Source of the DNA: CAWGMT01 sp963823675
GTDB lineage: Bacteria; Planctomycetota; Planctomycetia; Isosphaerales; Isosphaeraceae
Length of the DNA: 64,000 bases
Direction of reading: 5' to 3'
Assembly: GCA_963823675.1 (NCBI GenBank)
Contig: CAWGMT010000016.1
Location: 310,001 to 374,000 of the forward strand
Position numbers and translations under genes: made by a program. This document shows, piece by piece, positions 59,790 to 64,000 of the stretch. Numbering within the stretch: position 1 is the stretch's first letter; every line of letters begins with the position of its first letter. The notes beneath the pieces were generated by a model, which saw only the letters and a program-made list of their open reading frames with translations, did no database searches and was not told where the DNA came from.

Positions 59790-60229
59790 TGTGAATTATC
59801 GCAAGTTTCTTTCCCTCCGCCCCGACTTCGTTTCTACCCCGTCGATGGCATCGGCAAGAAACCGCCAAAGCCCCCGAGTGGATTGGAGCGCAGCCCCAAT
59901 TTCGCAAGCAGGTTATACCAGAGCAAGCGGTAGGCCCGTGGGCGTTTGATATGGCAACGTTGACGGCGGCAAAGTCAATTACCGGAGTGTAACTGAACCG
60001 ACCGTATATCCCTTTCGGGCAGCCATTCACTGTATATACGCCGATGCATGGATAAATTGGCCCGACGGACGCTTGAATCGGGCACGCTTCAAATCTCCTT
60101 TGAGCGACCCACGCGGCCGGATGTCTTTGAACGGCTCGCGTCGCGCTGCGCCATTGGTCATTGCTCGCGAGCGAACGAATCATGACCGTGTCGCCGGTGT
60201 TGCAAAGCGCGGACTTGACGAGCCAACTG
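59790..60229. other. Non-coding stretch
   Basis: About 440 bases of lower coding potential with no recognised gene, between the tmRNA-like sequence and the ATP-grasp relic. It is AT-richer than the window average in places. Confidence 0.35.
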
Positions 60230-60544
60230 TCATTCCGAAGCCAGTCGGCATCGCGAGGATCCGCAGTTTGCGTCGGCCCACGCCGCGCCTGGATTGCCCG
60301 CTCGCTGGGTTCCTGGATTGTACATTGCCATCAAAGCAGGCAATTCCGAGGCTTCACTGAAACCGCCAGGCACATCGCTATTGACCTCGGAGATGCGCCA
60401 ACCATCACGCGTCCAATGAAAATCGAATCGCAGCACACGCGCTGCCGAGGGCGTCGCGCCGACCTTCCCTGCCTGCCTCAAAACCGACCGAATACCCCGT
60501 GGCAAACCAAGTCGATCGTGCAATTCGGGTCGCCCGAGGAGCTC
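60230..60544 (-). pseudogene. Fragment of an ATP-grasp (glutathionylspermidine-synthase-like) gene
   Basis: The segment reads ELLGRPELHDRLGLPRGIRS, then ARVLRFDFHWTRDGWRISEV and NSDVPGGFSEASELPALMAM. The RFDFH and EVNSDVPGG motifs are those of the circularly permuted ATP-grasp / glutathionylspermidine synthase group. Only ~95 residues of a protein that should be several hundred long remain, with neither start nor end. It abuts the truncated membrane protein in a different frame at ~60550, as a deletion junction would. Confidence 0.5.
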
Positions 60545-60956
60545 CCGTGCCGATGTTGGAGAGGGCGTATACGATTCCGACACCAGACAATATCCCCCAC
60601 ACGGCGACCAACGCCGCGAGATTAGCCCGCTCGATCGCATCATCGCGGATGCTGATTCCCAGCACCCCGAGGAACCGGGACGCGACGAATATCCACATGG
60701 CGCCACCGAGCATGAAGAGAATCGTGCAATCAAGATGTCCCACGACTCGGGGATCCGCCCATCGTTGCAATACGATGTAAGTCGGGACTAGCGCCACCAA
60801 TGGGAGACACGCGAGAGCGAAACGTTGAAGACTCGACCTCTTGATGGGTGAGATTGAAAGCAACGGTAGATAATATGTTACGATTAGGCCGACTACGCTT
60901 GCAGCGGACGCAAGAAAGAAGAGCCATTCGTCACCATCAAAGTCAAAGCCGGACAT
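60405..60956 (-). CDS. Small multi-spanning membrane protein, probably C-terminally truncated
   Basis: 183 residues from ATG 60956, twenty bases after the kinase stop. About four transmembrane helices: FFLASAASVVGLIVTYYLPL, FALACLPLVALVPTYIVL, TILFMLGGAMWIFVASRFLG and ANLAALVAVWGILSGVGIVY. Hydrophobic coding character stops near 60550 (SNIGTG), after which the frame reads an Arg-rich tail overlapping the ATP-grasp relic. The original gene was probably longer, and its end was lost by the deletion that joined it to the relic. Function unknown. Confidence 0.55.
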   Translation of the reverse strand: MSGFDFDGDEWLFFLASAASVVGLIVTYYLPLLSISPIKRSSLQRFALACLPLVALVPTYIVLQRWADPRVVGHLDCTILFMLGGAMWIFVASRFLGVLGISIRDDAIERANLAALVAVWGILSGVGIVYALSNIGTGAPRATRIARSTWFATGYSVGFEAGREGRRDALGSACAAIRFSLDA

Positions 60957-60976
60957 CGCCGGGCTCTCCGCTTCTC

Positions 60977-62731
60977 TCACGACACGGGGTGGAGGCGTCC
61001 TGCCTCTATTATGCTCAGCGCGGCTGTAGCGGGGGGGTTTTCTGCAGCCCCAGGCTCCGCCGCCAGGGCCTCCCGTGCCGCCAGCACCGTTCGGTGCGCC
61101 GCCAGCGCGTCCTCCGGTCGGCCGACCTTCCATGTCAGCTCGGCCAATTCGAAGTTCGATTGCGCCAGCGCCCGCCGCGCGGCAAAGTCAGTCTCGTTGC
61201 GCAGGAGCGCGCCGAGCTTGCCGTAAAATTCCGATGCCGATTTCAAAAGCCGGTTGCGCAAGTCCTTGAACTTCTCTTCCTTGAGCAGGAAGTCCTCGCT
61301 CACCCCGGTGTGAAACGTCTTGACCGCCTCGACCGCCAGGTCATAGCGAGCCTGGACTTTGGCGTTGGCCGCGGCCAGGTCGGCGTTCGCTTTCTGCTCG
61401 CGGTCAAGCGATGCTGACAGCCGCGCGTTGGCACGCGCTTCCCTGAATAGCCCCCGGGTCGTGCCGGCTATCCCGGCGAGCAGGGCGAGCAACACCACGC
61501 CTGCGGCAATCATCTGCCCCCTGTGCCGGCGGATGAACTTGCCAAATCGGTAGCCCGGGCTCGCAGGTCGAGCTTCGACGACCTCGTCGTCCAGGTAGCG
61601 CTGGATATCGCGGGACAGGCCGCTCGCGGTCTCGTACCGCCTGGTGCGGTCTTTCTCCAGGGCCTTCATGACGATCCAGTCGAGCTCGCCGCGCACCAGC
61701 TTCTTGAGCTTCGCCGGCTCTGTATGACGAAATGTCGCGAGCGAAGGCAACGTATCAGTCGAGCTCAATCGCATGCTTGGCCGCGGCGGTTCCTCCTCAC
61801 GGATCATGCGCCGAATCTCGTCCCACGCAGCCTCCTTGAACCGCTTTCGCTCGATAGGTGTCGTGCCGGTCAAGAGTTCGTAGAGCAACACGCCCAGTGA
61901 ATAAATGTCAGCACGAGTGTCAACGTCGAGGTTGTTGAGCTGGGCCTGCTCGGGCGACATGTAGAGCGGTGTACCCAGCACCGTCTCATGGGCTGTGTAC
62001 AGCGTTTTTTCCGTCAATGATTGATGCATCGCCTTGGCCAAACCGAAGTCGATCACCTTCGGCACCGGCTTGTCGTCATAGGGCGCGACCAGGATATTCG
62101 ACGGCTTCAGATCCCGGTGGATGATGCCCTTTTGGTGAGCGTGCTGCAGCGCGGAGCAGACGTGGATGAACAGGTTTAACCGTTCCTCGACGCTTAATCG
62201 CGTGGCGTCGCAATAATCGGTGATCGGCACACCCTTGACGTATTCCATCACGAAATACGGCCGGCCCGAGTCGGTCAGCCCGCCGTCGAGGACCTTGGCG
62301 ATATTCGGGTGGTCCATCAGCGCCAGCGCCTGGCGTTCGGCCTCAAAGCGAGCCAGGACGCTTCGTGAATCCATACCGGCCTTGATCAGCTTGAGGGCGA
62401 CCTTGCGACGAACGGGTGTCGTCTGCTCGGCCGCCCAGACCGTACCCATGCCCCCCTGGCCAATCTCCTCGAGCAACTTGTAGCGTCCGGCGATGATGGT
62501 GCCGCGCTCTTCGCTCGTCGAGGCGTAGCCCGCCGTCTCGTCGGGGTCGCCGTTCACGGGCCGGTCGATCACGTGACCGGCACGGTCATGGGCGCTGAGC
62601 AAAGCCAATAGCCGGTCGCGCAGCGCTGGGTCGCCGGCGCATTCGCGTTCCAGAAACGACTCACGTTCTTGGGACGTCATTGCCACGGCGGCTGCGAACA
62701 GGGATTCTGTGCGATCGACGTTCTCGGGCAT
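60977..62731 (-). CDS. Membrane Ser/Thr protein kinase with shortened TPR tail
   Basis: 584 residues from ATG 62731, seven bases after AAGGAA. The kinase domain has GQGGMG (~91), the ATP-binding Lys in KVALKLIK (~114), HRDLKPSNIL (~205), DFGLAK (~228), SPEQAQ and DIYSLGVLLYELLTG. One transmembrane helix follows at ~407-426 (AAGVVLLALLAGIAG), then a coiled-coil segment (ANARLSASLDREQKANADLA) and the first TPR-like helices (DALAAHRTVLAAREALAAEP). The protein ends abruptly with NPPATAALSIIEAGR. Related planctomycete kinases continue with several TPRs, as does the neighbouring gene at 62768-64000. The short tail and the relics downstream suggest loss of the 3' part by deletion. All kinase residues are present. 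Confidence 0.9.
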   Translation of the reverse strand: MPENVDRTESLFAAAVAMTSQERESFLERECAGDPALRDRLLALLSAHDRAGHVIDRPVNGDPDETAGYASTSEERGTIIAGRYKLLEEIGQGGMGTVWAAEQTTPVRRKVALKLIKAGMDSRSVLARFEAERQALALMDHPNIAKVLDGGLTDSGRPYFVMEYVKGVPITDYCDATRLSVEERLNLFIHVCSALQHAHQKGIIHRDLKPSNILVAPYDDKPVPKVIDFGLAKAMHQSLTEKTLYTAHETVLGTPLYMSPEQAQLNNLDVDTRADIYSLGVLLYELLTGTTPIERKRFKEAAWDEIRRMIREEEPPRPSMRLSSTDTLPSLATFRHTEPAKLKKLVRGELDWIVMKALEKDRTRRYETASGLSRDIQRYLDDEVVEARPASPGYRFGKFIRRHRGQMIAAGVVLLALLAGIAGTTRGLFREARANARLSASLDREQKANADLAAANAKVQARYDLAVEAVKTFHTGVSEDFLLKEEKFKDLRNRLLKSASEFYGKLGALLRNETDFAARRALAQSNFELAELTWKVGRPEDALAAHRTVLAAREALAAEPGAAENPPATAALSIIEAGRLHPVS

Positions 62732-62767
62732 GGGTTGTTCCTTCGGCAAAACTGACGCCTCTCGACG

Positions 62768-64000
62768 TCACTTCTTTTCTTGCTGCGCCGGGGAATGCTT
62801 TTCCAACTCGGCCATGAGCTTCTTGAAGTCGGCGCGGTCGCGGAGCGGATCGAGGGCCGACTCGACGCGGAGTTGGTTTGCATTGCGGTAGCCGACGGCG
62901 ACGGCGCGCCCCAGCCATTCCATCGCCTGGCGTGCCGCTTCGTTCCCCTCGGCTGCCGAGACCCCCGATCCAACTTGCCCGGCCATAGCCGCAAGGGCCG
63001 CGTGAGCGCAGACCGTCTCGACCAGGTAATGAGAGTATCGCGGCGGGAGCACCTCGCAGAGTCGCACTGCTCGGCGCGCATCGCCTGCCGCGCCGGCTGG
63101 GTCGCCGAGCTCGCGACGCGTCAGGGCGCGGCGCCAGACTGCGGACATCAGTTGAGCGGCGTACTCCGGGTCCGTCGAGTTTTTCAGAAACGGGGGCTCC
63201 GCATGGGCGATCGCCCGATCGTAGAGGTCCTTGGCCTCGACCATCCGGCCGAGCGAGCGGAGCACATCCGCCAGATGATACCGGTGAAACGGAATTGCGT
63301 TCCGGATCGTTAGAGAGGTGGGGTTGTCCGCGACCAGCACTTCCGTGAGCGCTAAGCCCTTCCGGCACTCAGCTTCCGCTCTCCTCGGCTCGCCTGTTTG
63401 CAAAAGCAGGGTTCCAAGCCCCCGATGGCCCTCTGCGAGACCTGAGCGAAACTGGGTGACGGCGGGATTCTCGTCCACCAGCTTCTCTAAAATCGCCAGC
63501 GCCTTCTCGTACTCGGCCTCGGCGTCCGCCGGCCTACCCGCTGTGCAAAGCTGGCGCCCTAACGCCAGATGGCTGGCTGCGAGACCTGAGCGAAACTGGG
63601 TGACGGCAGGATTTTCAGCCACCAGCTTCTGCCAGATCGCAAGCGCCGAGCGGCTATTGGCCAGCGCCTCCGTCGGCTTGTCCGCATAGACCAGCGCAGT
63701 GGCCAGATTGTTGTGACCGATTGCGAGGCCTTCAGTAAACTCGGTGACGGTGGGAATTTGGTCAGACAGCTTCTGCCGAATTGCCAGAGCCGTTCGGTAC
63801 TCCGCTTCCGCATTCGACACGTCGCTGTAATACAGGAACAAAAAGGCGATCCGGCGGACCGTATCCGCCAACTCGCGGCGGACGTCGTTCGAGGCTGCGG
63901 GCGCCGCGGCGAGCGTCTCCTGGTCAGCGCGCGCCAGCCGGTAGGCCGTCAGTGCCTCCTCCTTCTTGTCCGTACTAAACAAGATCTGGCCGATCCGCGA
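62768..64000 (-). CDS. TPR-containing C-terminal part, probably of a Ser/Thr kinase (runs off right edge)
   Basis: About 410 residues are visible; the frame is open to the window edge. It contains repeated 42-residue units such as NPAVTQFRSGLAASHLALGR and NPAVTQFRSGLAEGHRGLGT, the tetratricopeptide arrangement usual in the C-terminal half of planctomycete Ser/Thr kinases, plus AEYRTALAIRQKLSDQIP and AEYEKALAILEKLV. The ending RAVAVGYRNANQLRVESALD and PLRDRADFKKLMAELE is typical of these proteins. The kinase domain is expected beyond 64000. It lies 36 bases upstream of the second kinase gene and on the same strand. TPRs probably bind partner proteins. Confidence 0.8.
   Translation of the reverse strand, partial: SRIGQILFSTDKKEEALTAYRLARADQETLAAAPAASNDVRRELADTVRRIAFLFLYYSDVSNAEAEYRTALAIRQKLSDQIPTVTEFTEGLAIGHNNLATALVYADKPTEALANSRSALAIWQKLVAENPAVTQFRSGLAASHLALGRQLCTAGRPADAEAEYEKALAILEKLVDENPAVTQFRSGLAEGHRGLGTLLLQTGEPRRAEAECRKGLALTEVLVADNPTSLTIRNAIPFHRYHLADVLRSLGRMVEAKDLYDRAIAHAEPPFLKNSTDPEYAAQLMSAVWRRALTRRELGDPAGAAGDARRAVRLCEVLPPRYSHYLVETVCAHAALAAMAGQVGSGVSAAEGNEAARQAMEWLGRAVAVGYRNANQLRVESALDPLRDRADFKKLMAELEKHSPAQQEKK

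Noticed and set aside
59659..60183. 174-residue minus-strand frame containing WRRRELHPRP
   Set aside because: That string is a known translation artefact of tRNA/tmRNA 3'-end-like sequence; no domain.

Overview
The window looks like chromosomal DNA from a high-GC planctomycete, probably Isosphaeraceae/Gemmatales-like. The evidence is lineage-typical gene families: two gene pairs encoding a planctomycete cytochrome/DUF1549/DUF1553 protein plus a Tat-exported DUF1501 protein, a third DUF1501 gene, secreted giants with an 'LEDRTLLA'/'LEERALLS' N-terminal motif, DUF1080 proteins, Uma2-type proteins, Ser/Thr kinases with TPR tails and a tricorn protease. No rRNA, complete tRNA, CRISPR array or intact mobile element was seen.

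Layout. 0-5.6 kb: 5' part of phoU (runs off the left edge), a secreted Pro/Ala-rich planctomycete protein, guaB and a Uma2-type gene. 5.6-11.3 kb: two membrane proteases that share an N-terminal zinc ribbon (S1C serine protease, PrsW-like) around a polysaccharide flippase. 11.8-17.4 kb: first cytochrome/DUF1501 pair and a membrane-anchored unknown. 18.8-28.2 kb: two adjacent secreted surface proteins, one about 2,680 residues long. 28.3-35.7 kb: second DUF1501/cytochrome pair, a di-haem oxidoreductase and an M28 peptidase. 36-40 kb: an antitoxin without toxin, DUF418 membrane protein, rpe and a PP2C phosphatase. 40.1-43 kb: divergent Gfo/Idh/MocA oxidoreductase and DUF1080 protein, probably sugar metabolism. 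43.1-48.3 kb: a PIN toxin with a coupled small protein, third DUF1501 gene, lactonase, SprT-like and Dabb proteins. 48.3-51.7 kb: tricorn protease. 51.7-52.4 kb: relics of two genes. 52.5-58.8 kb: a tightly coupled four-gene minus-strand operon. 59.1-61 kb: NTF2-like gene, a tmRNA-3'-end-like sequence and gene relics. 61-64 kb: two Ser/Thr kinase genes, the second cut by the window edge.

The most interesting system is the 52.5-58.8 kb operon. In transcription order it encodes an unknown ~599-residue protein, a radical SAM/SPASM enzyme, a ~606-residue protein with a Cys/Trp-rich motif followed by a ferritin-like di-iron-type domain, and an FAD-dependent oxidoreductase. Start/stop overlaps (GTGA, ATGA) and a 27-base gap link them. 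Radical SAM plus flavoprotein plus a Cys/Trp-containing target recalls the biogenesis of protein-derived quinone cofactors (LodA/LodB, QhpD/QhpG), but the architecture differs from the described systems as I know them.

A second global feature is twelve single-base frame breaks in seven otherwise intact, conserved genes, including guaB. In every case correcting them gives a full-length protein and a length divisible by three. This points to indel errors in the sequence rather than real gene decay, so these loci are annotated as single genes with frame breaks.
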